Assembly (NCBI GenBank): GCA_002255905.1
Contig: NKIN01000006.1
Span: 60,562 to 124,561, forward strand
Length of the DNA stretch: 64,000 bases
Source of the DNA: Burkholderiales bacterium PBB1
Lineage (GTDB): Bacteria; Pseudomonadota; Gammaproteobacteria; Burkholderiales; Burkholderiaceae_C
Direction: 5' to 3'
The stretch's first letter is position 1, and each line of letters begins with the position of its first letter. Shown in pieces: positions 1-8,775 of this stretch. Below the pieces are notes generated by a model, which did no database searches, was not told where the DNA came from, and worked only from the letters and a program-made list of their open reading frames with translations. Position numbers and translations under genes: made by a program.

Positions 1-2
1 CG

Positions 3-509
3 GTGCGTGTGGGCGATCTGCCCGACAGCCGCCTGGTGAGCGTGCGGCTGGCCGACAACCGCCGGCTCTGTGTCGCCTCACCCGCCTACCTGGCGCGGGC
101 GGGCGTGCCACAGCACCCGAGCGAGCTGCTGCGCCACGAATGCCTGACGCTCGGCGGCGATGCCAGCCAGCCGCGCGGCTGGGCCTTCACGCTCGACAGC
201 CAGACCCAGCATCTGCGCCCTGGGGGGCGCTTCGAATGCAGCGACGGCCAGGTGCTGCGCGACTGGTGCCTGGCCGGCCTGGGCATCGCCTGGCGTTCGG
301 TGTGGGAAGTCGGCCGGGACGTGGCCAGTGGCCGTCTGGTCAGTGTGCTGGAGGACTACGCGGCGCCGTCCAACGGCATCTACGCGGTGTTCGCGCAGCG
401 CAAGCACCTGCCACTTCGGGTGCGCCTGTGGGTTGAATTCCTCAAGAGCACCTACGGCGAATCGCAGTATTGGGACAGTCCACCGCCGAGCGGTGGACTG
501 GGGGCCTAG
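3..509 (+). CDS. LysR-family transcriptional regulator, C-terminal part
   Basis: This frame is open from the window edge, so the true start and the N-terminal winged helix-turn-helix lie outside. The 168 visible residues look like the second half of a LysR effector-binding domain: a run resembling SPAYLARAGVPQHPSEL, the usual core around 'CLTLGG', then the typical 'GLGIAWRSVWEVGRDVASGRLVSVLEDY' stretch and the final 'FLK' helix. Family knowledge says such proteins bind DNA as tetramers and respond to a small molecule; the ligand cannot be told from this half. The gene converges on the psiF-like gene downstream. Confidence 0.85.
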   Translation: MRVGDLPDSRLVSVRLADNRRLCVASPAYLARAGVPQHPSELLRHECLTLGGDASQPRGWAFTLDSQTQHLRPGGRFECSDGQVLRDWCLAGLGIAWRSVWEVGRDVASGRLVSVLEDYAAPSNGIYAVFAQRKHLPLRVRLWVEFLKSTYGESQYWDSPPPSGGLGA

Positions 510-513
510 CGCC

Positions 514-828
514 TTACTTGCCAGCCGATGCCGCGCCCGATGCCGCCGCAGCAGCGGTGTCGGCGTGGCATTTCTTCAGGAAGCTGGTCTTGGCTGCGCC
601 CGCCAGTTTCTTCTCGGCCGCCTTGGTGTCGCACGCTGATTTCGGTGCGTTCTTGTTGCACTTTTTCAGGAAGCTGGTCTTGGCGGCGCCCGCGAGCTTC
701 TTCTCGGCGGCGACCGCTTCGCAGCCACCGGCCGGCGTCATTTCCGGCGCCTCCTTGTGGGAGCTGGCGAAAGCAGGCGCTGCGAAGATGACGGCGGCAA
801 GGGCCAGCACGGTGGTGAATTTCTTCAT
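514..828 (-). CDS. PsiF-repeat secreted protein
   Basis: A 104-residue protein with a clear signal peptide (MKKF followed by an Ala/Leu-rich stretch ending in AFASS) and two near-identical PsiF repeats of about 22 residues, each with a Cys at both ends and the core KKLAGAAKTSFLKKC. PsiF repeats are named after an E. coli phosphate-starvation-inducible protein; their molecular job is unknown. I chose the ATG at 828 because a GGAG lies just upstream on the minus strand and the signal peptide begins there; longer in-frame extensions have no such features. The protein is probably periplasmic. The C-terminus is an Ala-rich tail. Confidence 0.8.
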   Translation of the reverse strand: MKKFTTVLALAAVIFAAPAFASSHKEAPEMTPAGGCEAVAAEKKLAGAAKTSFLKKCNKNAPKSACDTKAAEKKLAGAAKTSFLKKCHADTAAAAASGAASAGK

Positions 829-955
829 GGGGTGTTTCTCCAGGCGGTAGTGAACAGGGTGCCGGCCAGGGCGGATGCAACTCGGTGCAGACAGCCGACC
901 CGGGCTCAACGCCTGTCAGCCTGCGCTGGTGGACACGCGGGCGCCCCGAGTGCGA

Positions 956-2371
956 TCAGAGGATGCGGCGAGGATGCGCCAGCTGCTCATGGGCCGCATG
1001 CAGGCGACGCACCAGCACCCGAATGAACGCCTCGTCGAACAGGTGTCGGCAGGCGGGACCGAGCTGCGCCAGGGTGTCGGGCGAGAACGAGATGGTGGTG
1101 GCGGGCTGGCTCACCACCACATCCGTGCTGTGCCGGCGCAGCTCGGCGCTGGGCGCCAGATACGCCATCTCGCCCACCGAGGTACCGGTACCGAGCGTCG
1201 CCACCTTGTCGCCCGCGCGGTAAACCTCCACCTCGCCCTGCGCAATGATGTGGAAATTGCGCCCCTCCTCGCCTCGGCGATAGAGCGCATGGCCAAACGG
1301 GAAACGTTGCCACCTGGCGCGGTGCACCACCTCCCAGAGCTCGACGTCGCCGAAGCTGGTGAAGAAGTCCAGGGTGCGCAACAGATTGAATCGTTCCGAA
1401 TCCAGCACGCCCTGCAGATGCCCACGCGGCACCTGCTGGTTGGCAATCAGGCCCGACAGGGCCTGTGCAAAGCTGTCCCAGTCGGCGTAGCGCTCCTTCG
1501 GGTCCTTGGCCAGCGCGCGCTGGATCACCTCATCCACGGCGGTGCCGACACCCTCGCGCAGACCGACCAGCGGGGCCGGGGTGGCGTGGTAGATCTGATG
1601 CATCATGGCCGACTGAATCTGCGCGTCGAACGGCGGGCGACCCGCAATCAGGTGGTACAGCACCGCGCCCAGCGAGTACATGTCAGCACGGCTGTCGAGC
1701 GCGCTGCCATCGAGCTGTTCGGGCGACATGTAGGCGAGCGAGCCGACACGATAGACCTGGGTCACGTCGGACTCCAGGTTGAGCGCGCTGCCGAAGTCGG
1801 AGATCTTCACGTCCGTGATCGTCCCCTGGCTCAGCACGGCCAGCAGGTTGGCGGGCTTGACATCCCGGTGGATCAGGCCCTGCCGATACACATAGCCCAG
1901 CGCCATCGCGCACTTGAAGCCGATTTCGACGATCAGTTCCAGGGGCAGCAACTGGTCCGCGCGGCAGTAGGGCCGCAGCGTGCTGCCATCGACGTATTCC
2001 ATGACCAGGTACTGATTCCCGGGCTCGGACACCGCGTCGTAGATCTTCACCACATTCGGGTGCTCGAGGCGGCCGACCAATGCGGCCTCGGCAGCGAAGA
2101 AGCGGTCGCTGTAGCGATGGGCGGCCGCATCGGCGGTGGCGCCCGCGCGAACCCGCTTGATCGCCACATCGCGCCCCTGGAATTCGTCGCGGCAGAGGTA
2201 CACATCGCTGGTGGCTCCCTCGCCGAGCTTGCGCAGCACCGGGTATTTGCCGATCTGCAGCGGCTCGGCCGGCGTCGCGACCGAGGTGCAGGCGGGCCGT
2301 GTCGGCGCGGACTCCGTGACCAGATCCAGTGCCGAATCGGCCGATCGCGATGCAGAAGTAGAGTGGGCCAT
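956..2371 (-). CDS. Serine/threonine protein kinase with C-terminal cyclic-nucleotide-binding domain
   Basis: About 471 residues. The kinase domain begins near residue 40 with a glycine loop (GEGATSDVY), the VAIK lysine near 72, the catalytic loop HRDVKPANLL near 168-177, DFG near 192-194 and an APE-like SPEQ. After about residue 320 comes a cNMP-binding (CAP-like) fold with FHIIAQGEVEVY and GTSVGEMAYL. The layout suggests a cytosolic Hanks-type kinase gated by a second messenger or by protein contact; this is inference. No membrane segment is evident. The start is uncertain: ATG at 2371 gives a protein beginning MAHSTSAS; further in-frame starts exist up to 2488. The gene is divergent from argS. 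Confidence 0.85.
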   Translation of the reverse strand: MAHSTSASRSADSALDLVTESAPTRPACTSVATPAEPLQIGKYPVLRKLGEGATSDVYLCRDEFQGRDVAIKRVRAGATADAAAHRYSDRFFAAEAALVGRLEHPNVVKIYDAVSEPGNQYLVMEYVDGSTLRPYCRADQLLPLELIVEIGFKCAMALGYVYRQGLIHRDVKPANLLAVLSQGTITDVKISDFGSALNLESDVTQVYRVGSLAYMSPEQLDGSALDSRADMYSLGAVLYHLIAGRPPFDAQIQSAMMHQIYHATPAPLVGLREGVGTAVDEVIQRALAKDPKERYADWDSFAQALSGLIANQQVPRGHLQGVLDSERFNLLRTLDFFTSFGDVELWEVVHRARWQRFPFGHALYRRGEEGRNFHIIAQGEVEVYRAGDKVATLGTGTSVGEMAYLAPSAELRRHSTDVVVSQPATTISFSPDTLAQLGPACRHLFDEAFIRVLVRRLHAAHEQLAHPRRIL

Positions 2372-2530
2372 GGGGCAGGGCTCGCAAGAGGGCAGCATGA
2401 AGGCGTGACGACCGCGCATGCGGTGTCCTGCCCAGGCATCGTCGCCCAGACCGCACACGCGAGGTGTGTCGAACAGCCACCCGAACACCCCTCAAACCCG
2501 CGCGTCGGCCGATCAAACGGGGGCCAAACG

Positions 2531-2536
2531 TAGAAT
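2531..2536 (+). promoter_or_regulatory. Putative -10 box of argS
   Basis: TAGAAT lies 6 bases before the argS ATG. If it is the -10 element, transcription would start at or next to the ATG, consistent with the missing ribosome-binding site. No convincing -35 box was seen. Confidence 0.3.
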
Positions 2537-2542
2537 CTTTCG

Positions 2543-4237
2543 ATGATTGAAGCGAAGCAGGATCTGCTGAAGGCGCTCGCCGCAGCGGTCGAGGAAGTCA
2601 GCCCGGCGAGCCCCCTGAGGGCTGCGTTCGAGTCACCCAAGCTGGCCGCGCACGGCGACCTGGCATGCACTTCGGCCATGCAACTGGCCAAGCCGCTGAA
2701 GAAAAATCCTCGCGAGGTCGCCCAGGCCTTGATCGCGGCGCTGGAGCGGCAGCCCGCGGTGCAACGGCACGTCGAATCGTTCGAGATCGCCGGCCCCGGG
2801 TTCATCAACCTGCGTTTGCGTGCGTCGGCCCGCCAGGCGGTGGTGCGCGAGGTGCTGACCGGTGGGGCCTGTTTCGGGCGCCAGGCAGACAACGGCCGAC
2901 CGGTGCTGGTGGAGTTCGTGTCGGCCAACCCGACCGGGCCGCTGCACGTGGGCCATGGCCGGCAGGCGGCGCTGGGGGACGCGATCTGCAACCTGTTCGA
3001 GACCCAGGGCTGGGCCGTCCACCGCGAGTTCTATTACAACGACGCCGGCGTGCAGATTGCCACCCTGGCCGCTTCGACGCAGGCCCGGCTGCGTGGCTTC
3101 AAGCCCGGCGATGCACAGTGGCCCGAATCGGCCTACAACGGCGACTACATCGCCGACATCGCCGCGGATTTCCTGGCACAAAAGACCGTGACCGCCGATG
3201 ACCGCGCATACACCGCCTCGGGTGACATCGAAGACCTCGACGGCATCCGTCAATTTGCGGTGGCCTACCTGCGGCACGAGCAGGATCTCGACCTGCAGGC
3301 TTTCGGTGTGCGATTTGACCACTACTTCCTCGAGTCCAGTCTGTATGCGACCGGACAGGTCGAGGCCACGGTGGCCCGGCTGGTGGCCGCCGGCAAGACC
3401 TACGAGCAGGACGGCGCGCTGTGGCTGCGCAGCACCGACTACGGCGACGACAAGGACCGTGTGATGCGCAAATCCTCGCAGGGCGGCGAGGCGCAGTACA
3501 CCTACTTCGTGCCCGATGTGGCGTACCACATCAACAAGTTCCAGCGCGGCTATGCCAAGGCGATCAACATCCAGGGCGGTGACCATCACGGCACCATTGC
3601 CCGGGTGCGTGCGGGGCTGCAGGCCGCCGGTGTCGGCATCGCGCCTGGCTACCCCGATTACGTGTTGCACAAGATGGTCACGGTCATGAAGGGCGGCGAG
3701 GAGGTGAAGATCTCCAAGCGGGCCGGCTCGTACGTGACGCTGCGTGACCTGATCGACTGGACCAGCCGCGATGCGGTGCGCTTTTTCCTGATCAGCCGCA
3801 AGGCCGACACCGAGTTCACCTTCGATGTCGATCTGGCACTGAAGCAGAACGACGAGAACCCGGTGTTCTATGTCCAGTATGCGCACGCGCGCATCTGCTC
3901 GGTCATTCAGCAGTACGTCGACAAGGGCGGCGATCCGGCTGCCATCCCCCGGGCGGATGTGTCGCTGCTGACCGCGCCGACCGAGAGCGCACTGATGCTG
4001 AAGCTGGCGGACTACCCGGCGATGCTGTCCAACGCCGCCGAGACGCTCGCGCCACACGACGTGACGTTCTATCTGCGCGATGTCGCGGGCGCCTTCCACA
4101 GCTACTATGCCGCTGAGCGCTTCCTGGCCGACGATGTGGCCCTGACCCAGGCGCGGCTGGCCTTGTTGTCGGCCACACGCCAGGTGATCCGCAATGCGCT
4201 GGCCGTGCTGGGTGTCAGCGCGCCCGAGAAAATGTGA
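2543..4237 (+). CDS. argS: Arginyl-tRNA synthetase
   Basis: This 564-residue class I aminoacyl-tRNA synthetase charges tRNA-Arg in the cytosol. The signature HVGH (variant HIGH) is at residues 135-138 within the run [14 protein letters not shown], and the class I KMSKS-like loop reads KISKRAGSY. An N-terminal Add-1 type domain and the C-terminal anticodon-binding helical domain ending in a Met-terminated 'GVSAPEKM' complete a normal length for the family. The start at 2543 has no visible Shine-Dalgarno sequence, and a TAGAAT box lies 7-12 bases before it, so the message may be leaderless. A SPOR-domain gene follows 8 bases after the stop. Confidence 0.97.
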   Translation: MIEAKQDLLKALAAAVEEVSPASPLRAAFESPKLAAHGDLACTSAMQLAKPLKKNPREVAQALIAALERQPAVQRHVESFEIAGPGFINLRLRASARQAVVREVLTGGACFGRQADNGRPVLVEFVSANPTGPLHVGHGRQAALGDAICNLFETQGWAVHREFYYNDAGVQIATLAASTQARLRGFKPGDAQWPESAYNGDYIADIAADFLAQKTVTADDRAYTASGDIEDLDGIRQFAVAYLRHEQDLDLQAFGVRFDHYFLESSLYATGQVEATVARLVAAGKTYEQDGALWLRSTDYGDDKDRVMRKSSQGGEAQYTYFVPDVAYHINKFQRGYAKAINIQGGDHHGTIARVRAGLQAAGVGIAPGYPDYVLHKMVTVMKGGEEVKISKRAGSYVTLRDLIDWTSRDAVRFFLISRKADTEFTFDVDLALKQNDENPVFYVQYAHARICSVIQQYVDKGGDPAAIPRADVSLLTAPTESALMLKLADYPAMLSNAAETLAPHDVTFYLRDVAGAFHSYYAAERFLADDVALTQARLALLSATRQVIRNALAVLGVSAPEKM

Positions 4238-4245
4238 ACCCTGCC

Positions 4246-4887
4246 ATGCGAACCCCTGTACGCGCTGCCAAAGTCTCCTCCCGTCAGTTCGGCGGATTCC
4301 TGACGGGGTTGATCGTCGGCCTGTTGATCGGGCTGGCGCTCGCGCTCGGCGTGGCTTTGTACGTCACCAAGGTGCCGGTACCGTTCCTCGACAAAGTCCC
4401 GCAGCGCACCCCCGAGCAGGACGCGGCCGAGCGGGAGAAGAACAAGAACTGGGATCCGAACGCACCGCTGGCAGGCAAGAACCCGGCCCGGCCCATCACG
4501 CCCGAGCCCGCGGCCTCCAGCGTGCCCGAGCCCGTGGGCAACCGTGGCTCGGCGCGCGACCCGGCTGCCATCCTGGCCGACCGCCCCGCGGGCGCGTCGA
4601 CCACCCCGGCGTCGGCTGCGACGCCGCTGTCCACCAGACCGGGCGATGAAGCGTTCAGTTACTTCGTGCAGACGGGTGCCTACGCCAGCGCCGACGATGC
4701 GGAGTCTCAGCGAGGAAAGCTGGCTTTGCTGGGGTACGCGGCCCGCATCAGCGAGCGTGAGCAGTCCGGCCGCACGGTGCATCGTGTGCGGCTCGGGCCG
4801 TTCGAGGACAAGGGTGAAGCGGACAGCACCAAGGAAAAATTGGTGGCGGCGGGCTTTGAAGCCGCCCTGGTCCGTGCCCTGAAGTGA
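4246..4887 (+). CDS. SPOR-domain membrane protein (FtsN/DedD-like)
   Basis: A protein of about 213 residues with a short cytoplasmic N-terminus, one membrane segment (about residues 20-42, Gly/Leu/Ala-rich), a long Pro/Ala-rich periplasmic linker and a C-terminal SPOR domain beginning near YFVQTGAYASADDAE. SPOR domains bind glycan strands stripped of stem peptides at the division septum, so a role in cell division is likely but not shown. I chose ATG 4246 over the upstream GTG at 4234. It follows argS by 8 bases and precedes dsbA, probably in one transcript; argS-SPOR-dsbA is a recurrent order in related beta-proteobacteria as I recall it. Confidence 0.85.
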   Translation: MRTPVRAAKVSSRQFGGFLTGLIVGLLIGLALALGVALYVTKVPVPFLDKVPQRTPEQDAAEREKNKNWDPNAPLAGKNPARPITPEPAASSVPEPVGNRGSARDPAAILADRPAGASTTPASAATPLSTRPGDEAFSYFVQTGAYASADDAESQRGKLALLGYAARISEREQSGRTVHRVRLGPFEDKGEADSTKEKLVAAGFEAALVRALK

Positions 4888-4925
4888 GCAATGACGGTGT
4901 GTGACACGCAAAGGGATCGACAACC

Positions 4926-5579
4926 ATGAAGCGACGCGAGTTTTCAACGCACCTGATGGCCAGCGCCGTCGGCGTGGCTGCCCTGTCCGCTGGCAGCGTG
5001 GCGCATGCGCAAAGCGAATTCGTCGAAGGCACGCATTACGTCAAGTTGAGCCAGCCCGGTCCGGTGCCTGCCGACGGCAAGATCGAGGTGGTGGAGTTCT
5101 TCTGGTACGGCTGCCCGCACTGTCATGCCTTCGAGCCGGCGCTGGACGCCTGGCAGAAGAAACTGCCATCCGACGTGGCTTTCCGCCGCATTCCGGTGGC
5201 GTTCCGCGAAGAGCCCTTCGTCGCGCACCAACGACTGTTCTTCGCACTCGACGCCTTGGGGCTGGTGGACACCATGCACCGCAAGGTCTTCAATGCCATC
5301 CACCTGGACCGCATGCGGCTCGACAAGCTGCCCGAGATCGTCGCGTTCGTGACCAAAAATGGGGTCGACGGCGCGAAGTTCACCGAAGCCTTCAACTCGT
5401 TCTCGGTGCAGACGAAAATTCGCCAAGCCAAGCAGTTGGCCGAGGCCTATCGCATCGATGGCGTGCCCACGCTGGGCATCCAAGGGCGGTTTTACACGTC
5501 CGGATCGCTGGCAGGATCTGCCGATCGCACACTGGCCGTGGCAGACTATCTGATCCAGCGCTCGCGCAAGAAGGTCTGA
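4926..5579 (+). CDS. dsbA: Thiol:disulfide interchange protein DsbA
   Basis: A 217-residue periplasmic oxidoreductase. A signal peptide (MKRREF start, Ala cluster, cut near AHAQ) leads to a thioredoxin fold whose active site is FFWYGCPHCHAFEP, giving the CPHC motif typical of DsbA. The cis-Pro loop reads GVPTLGIQGRF. Family knowledge: it introduces disulfides into exported proteins and is reoxidised by DsbB. The basic-residue-rich signal with RREF resembles a weak Tat motif but lacks the full consensus. Its neighbours are a SPOR protein and lptA. Confidence 0.95.
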   Translation: MKRREFSTHLMASAVGVAALSAGSVAHAQSEFVEGTHYVKLSQPGPVPADGKIEVVEFFWYGCPHCHAFEPALDAWQKKLPSDVAFRRIPVAFREEPFVAHQRLFFALDALGLVDTMHRKVFNAIHLDRMRLDKLPEIVAFVTKNGVDGAKFTEAFNSFSVQTKIRQAKQLAEAYRIDGVPTLGIQGRFYTSGSLAGSADRTLAVADYLIQRSRKKV

Positions 5580-5687
5580 GGACATTCGGCCCCGCCGCAA
5601 CGGTGGGGCAAAGCGCACACATTCGATGCGTTTCGGCCACGAAGGCCGGTGCTTGTGGGGTAGAATTTCCTGCAAGAATCGTGCCCT

Positions 5688-6335
5688 ATGAATCCACACA
5701 TCGACTTTTTCATGACTTCCGGGCCTGCGCTCAGGCGCTTGTTGACGTTGGGTGTGGTGGCCGCGCTGAGCTGGCACCCGGCCCATGCTGAAAAGGCCGA
5801 TCGCAACAAGCCGCTGAACGTCGAGGCCGACAACGGTCGCTACGACGATGCCAAGCAGCTCGGCATCTTCACCGGCAATGTCGTGGTCACCAAGGGCACC
5901 ATGTCGATGCGCGCGGGGCACGTCGAGGTACGGCAGTCGCCCGATGGCGCGCAGTTCGGCATCGCGACGGCCGACGAGGGCAAGCGGGCGATCTTCCGCC
6001 AGAAGCGCGAGGGCCTCGATGAATACATTGAAGGCGAAGGCGAGCGCATCGAGTACGACGGCAAGGCCGATGTGGTGCGGTTCATCAACCGCGCCGTGAT
6101 CCGCCGATACCGTGGCGCGGTGCTGGCCGACGAAACCGCAGGCAGCACCATCGTCTACGACAACGTGGCCGAGGTCTTCAGTGTGGTGGGTGGTGCGGCC
6201 GCGGCCACGCCCACCAACCCCAGCGGCCGGGTTCGTGCTGTGCTGACGCCACGCGAAGTTGCGCCCGCCTCCGGAGCCGCGTCCCAGCCAGGTGCCACAT
6301 TGCGATCCAGTCCTTCGCTGGGCGACAAGCGTTGA
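5688..6335 (+). CDS. lptA: Lipopolysaccharide transport periplasmic protein LptA
   Basis: A 215-residue OstA-family protein. A signal peptide ends near AHAEKADR, then the beta-jellyroll segment begins with [15 protein letters not shown] and continues through [21 protein letters not shown], the usual LptA hallmark. LptA bridges the inner-membrane LptB2FGC complex to LptD in the outer membrane. The gene overlaps lptB at the stop codon, so the two are translationally coupled. An lptC gene, usually just upstream, is absent here; dsbA occupies that side. A TAGAAT box at about 5660 may be part of a promoter. Confidence 0.93.
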   Translation: MNPHIDFFMTSGPALRRLLTLGVVAALSWHPAHAEKADRNKPLNVEADNGRYDDAKQLGIFTGNVVVTKGTMSMRAGHVEVRQSPDGAQFGIATADEGKRAIFRQKREGLDEYIEGEGERIEYDGKADVVRFINRAVIRRYRGAVLADETAGSTIVYDNVAEVFSVVGGAAAATPTNPSGRVRAVLTPREVAPASGAASQPGATLRSSPSLGDKR

Positions 6336-7105
6336 GTACCGCCGCAACCCAGGCATCGCCCGCCGCGCACCGCTTGAGTGCCACCGGGCTGCAAAAGAGC
6401 TACGGTGCGCGCAAGGTGGTCACCGACGTACACCTGTCGGTCGATGCCGGCGAGGTCGTCGGGCTGCTTGGCCCCAACGGCGCAGGCAAGACCACCAGTT
6501 TCTACATGATCGTGGGCCTGGTGCCTGCCGATGCGGGCGAGATCACCATCGAAGGTCAGCGTGTGGATCGGCTGCCGATCCACCGGCGTTCGCGACTCGG
6601 CCTGTCGTACCTGCCTCAGGAAGCCTCGATCTTTCGCAAGCTGAATGTCGAGGAAAACATCCGTGCGGTGCTCGAGCTGCAAGTCGATGCCGACGGCCGG
6701 GCGCTGAAGCCGGCAGCGATCAACGATCTGCTCGAAGGTCTGCTGCGCGACCTCGGCATCGAGAAGTTGCGAGACTCGACGGCGCTGGCCTTGTCTGGCG
6801 GCGAGCGGCGTCGAGTTGAGATCGCCCGCGCGCTGGCGACCCAGCCCCGCTTCATCCTGCTCGACGAGCCGTTCGCCGGTGTCGACCCGATCGCGGTCAT
6901 CGAGATCCAGCGCATCATCAGTTTCCTGAAGACGCGCGGCATCGGCGTGCTGATCACGGACCACAACGTGCGCGAGACGCTGGGCATCTGTGACCGCGCG
7001 TACATCATCAGTGAAGGCCGGGTGCTGGCCGAAGGCACCCCTGCGGAGATCGTCGACAACCCCGACGTGCGCAAGGTGTACCTTGGCGAACACTTCCGAA
7101 TGTGA
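6332..7105 (+). CDS. lptB: LPS export ABC transporter ATP-binding protein LptB
   Basis: A 257-residue ABC ATPase with Walker [10 protein letters not shown], signature [15 protein letters not shown], Walker [15 protein letters not shown] and the H-loop ITDHNVRE. It powers LPS extraction from the inner membrane together with LptFG and LptC. The start is a TTG overlapping the lptA stop (TTGA); no ATG lies earlier in this frame, and the family N-terminus ([16 protein letters not shown]) begins about 15 residues in. rpoN follows after a 109-base gap that carries a dispersed repeat. Confidence 0.95.
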   Translation: MSTAATQASPAAHRLSATGLQKSYGARKVVTDVHLSVDAGEVVGLLGPNGAGKTTSFYMIVGLVPADAGEITIEGQRVDRLPIHRRSRLGLSYLPQEASIFRKLNVEENIRAVLELQVDADGRALKPAAINDLLEGLLRDLGIEKLRDSTALALSGGERRRVEIARALATQPRFILLDEPFAGVDPIAVIEIQRIISFLKTRGIGVLITDHNVRETLGICDRAYIISEGRVLAEGTPAEIVDNPDVRKVYLGEHFRM

Positions 7106-7187
7106 GCCCCCCAGTCGCTACGCTCCTGCCCCCAGGGGGCGCCGCCTGGCGGCTCGGGAGACCCGATCCGCGGGCGTGGCTTGATCT
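7106..7187 (+). repeat. Dispersed intergenic repeat, copy 1
   Basis: About 80 bases starting GCCCCCCAGTCGCTACGCTC just after the lptB stop. It matches a segment at 28361-28440 in the same orientation. The centre can fold into a stem of about 7 pairs (GC-rich arms around a TGCCCCC loop), so it may act as a terminator or mRNA-stabilising hairpin between lptB and rpoN. Confidence 0.75.
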
Positions 7188-7214
7188 ACGCAGCACTGCT
7201 GTGTTCGCGGCGCA

Positions 7215-8753
7215 ATGAAGCCTTCGTTACAGGTTCGCTTATCGCAGCATCTGGCGTTGACGCCGCAGCTGCAGCAGTCGATCCGGCTGCTGCAACTGTC
7301 CACGCTCGAGTTGCACCAGGAAGTCGAGCAGATGCTCGACCAGAACCCGTTCCTCGAACCGGAAGACGATGCGGTCGGCGCCTTCGAGCCGATGGTCGAG
7401 CGCACTTCGGCGACCGAGCGGGTGGCCGAGCGCGAAACCGAACGCGCCGACACACCGTCGGAAGCCAGCGGCGAAGGTGGCGATGACGCGCCCGGCATGG
7501 ACGGCAGCGACTTCGGCACCACCGAGCGCGACGACTGGGAAAACGGCACCGAGCGCGATGATTTCGACGGCATCCGTGAAACGCCGGGCAAGTCCGGCAC
7601 CAGCAACGACGGCGAAGACTTCGACCCGCAAGACCGCAATCCCGCACAAACCAGCCTGCAGGAGCACCTGCGGGCCCAGTTGCTCGGCATGCGCCTGTCG
7701 CCCGAAGATGCTGCCGCCATCGAGGTGCTGATCGAGTCCCTCGACGGAGACGGTTACCTCGCCGACAGCCTGGAAGACATCGCGCAGGCGCTGGCCGGCG
7801 ACGACGCGGCACGGCACGAGGAGCTGATGGAGCGTCTGGGCTGCGCACTGAAGTGGCTGCAGAACATGGACCCGATCGGTGTCGGTGCACGCAACCTGCC
7901 CGAGTGCCTGACCTTGCAACTGCGCCTGCTGCCGCGCAGCGAGGCGCAGATGATCGCGATCATGATCTGCAAGCACCACCTGGAGCTCTTGGCGCGCCGC
8001 GATCTGAAGAAGTTGATGGCGGTGACGGGGGCCGATGAAGAGCTGGTCAAGCAGGCACAGGCGCTCATCACGGTGCTGGAGCCCAAGCCCGGGCGACCGT
8101 TCTCGCGTGCCGAGGCCAACATCATCGTGCCCGACGTGATCGTGCAGAAGTCGGGCCGCAGCTGGAAGGTCGTGCTCAACCCCGACGTGATGCCCAAACT
8201 GCGCATCAACGACCTGTACGCGCAGGCCATACGCCAGGGGCGCGGTGCCGCATCGGCCAACGGCAGCCATGCCGGCTTGAGTTCGCGGCTGCAGGAAGCG
8301 CGCTGGTTCATGAAGAACATCCAGCAGCGCTTCGACACCATCCAGCGGGTGTCGCAGGCCATCGTCGAGCGGCAGAAGAATTTCTTCACCCACGGCGAAA
8401 TCGCGATGAAGCCGCTGGTGCTGCGCGAGATCGCCGACGAGCTCGGCCTGCACGAATCGACGATCTCGCGCGTGACCACCGCGAAATACATGGCCACGGT
8501 GTTCGGCACCTTCGAGCTGAAGTACTTCTTTGGCTCGTCGCTGAACACCGAAGCCGGCGGCAATGCCTCGAGCACCGCAGTGCGCGCACTGATCAAGCAG
8601 CTGGTTGCGTCGGAGAACGTGCTGAAGCCGCTCTCGGACAGCCAGCTCAGCAAGATGCTCGAGGAGCAGGGCATCCAGGTGGCGCGCCGCACCGTGGCCA
8701 AGTACCGCGAGGCGCTGCGCATCGCGCCGGCCAATCTGCGCAAGACGATGTGA
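7215..8753 (+). CDS. rpoN: RNA polymerase sigma-54 factor
   Basis: A 512-residue sigma-54. Region I (about 1-50) has the Gln/Leu-rich run LTPQLQQSIRLLQLSTLEL, followed by an acidic region II rich in Asp, Glu and Gly, the core-binding domain, the HTH and the C-terminal RpoN box ARRTVAKYRE, which reads the -24 promoter element. It works with AAA+ activators to transcribe nitrogen, motility and other genes. The position after lptAB is the standard proteobacterial order. The THGEIAMKPLVLREIADELGLHESTISR segment is the typical HTH region. Confidence 0.97.
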   Translation: MKPSLQVRLSQHLALTPQLQQSIRLLQLSTLELHQEVEQMLDQNPFLEPEDDAVGAFEPMVERTSATERVAERETERADTPSEASGEGGDDAPGMDGSDFGTTERDDWENGTERDDFDGIRETPGKSGTSNDGEDFDPQDRNPAQTSLQEHLRAQLLGMRLSPEDAAAIEVLIESLDGDGYLADSLEDIAQALAGDDAARHEELMERLGCALKWLQNMDPIGVGARNLPECLTLQLRLLPRSEAQMIAIMICKHHLELLARRDLKKLMAVTGADEELVKQAQALITVLEPKPGRPFSRAEANIIVPDVIVQKSGRSWKVVLNPDVMPKLRINDLYAQAIRQGRGAASANGSHAGLSSRLQEARWFMKNIQQRFDTIQRVSQAIVERQKNFFTHGEIAMKPLVLREIADELGLHESTISRVTTAKYMATVFGTFELKYFFGSSLNTEAGGNASSTAVRALIKQLVASENVLKPLSDSQLSKMLEEQGIQVARRTVAKYREALRIAPANLRKTM

Positions 8754-8775
8754 GCGGGCTGCCCGCCGAACCCGC

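Noticed and set aside
513..760. Tandem DNA repeat in the PsiF gene as a mobile repeat
   Set aside because: The similarity reflects two PsiF protein repeats, not an inserted element.
875..2533. Long plus-strand frame opposite the kinase gene
   Set aside because: Composition is His/Arg/Gln-rich with no domain; it is the antisense shadow of the kinase.
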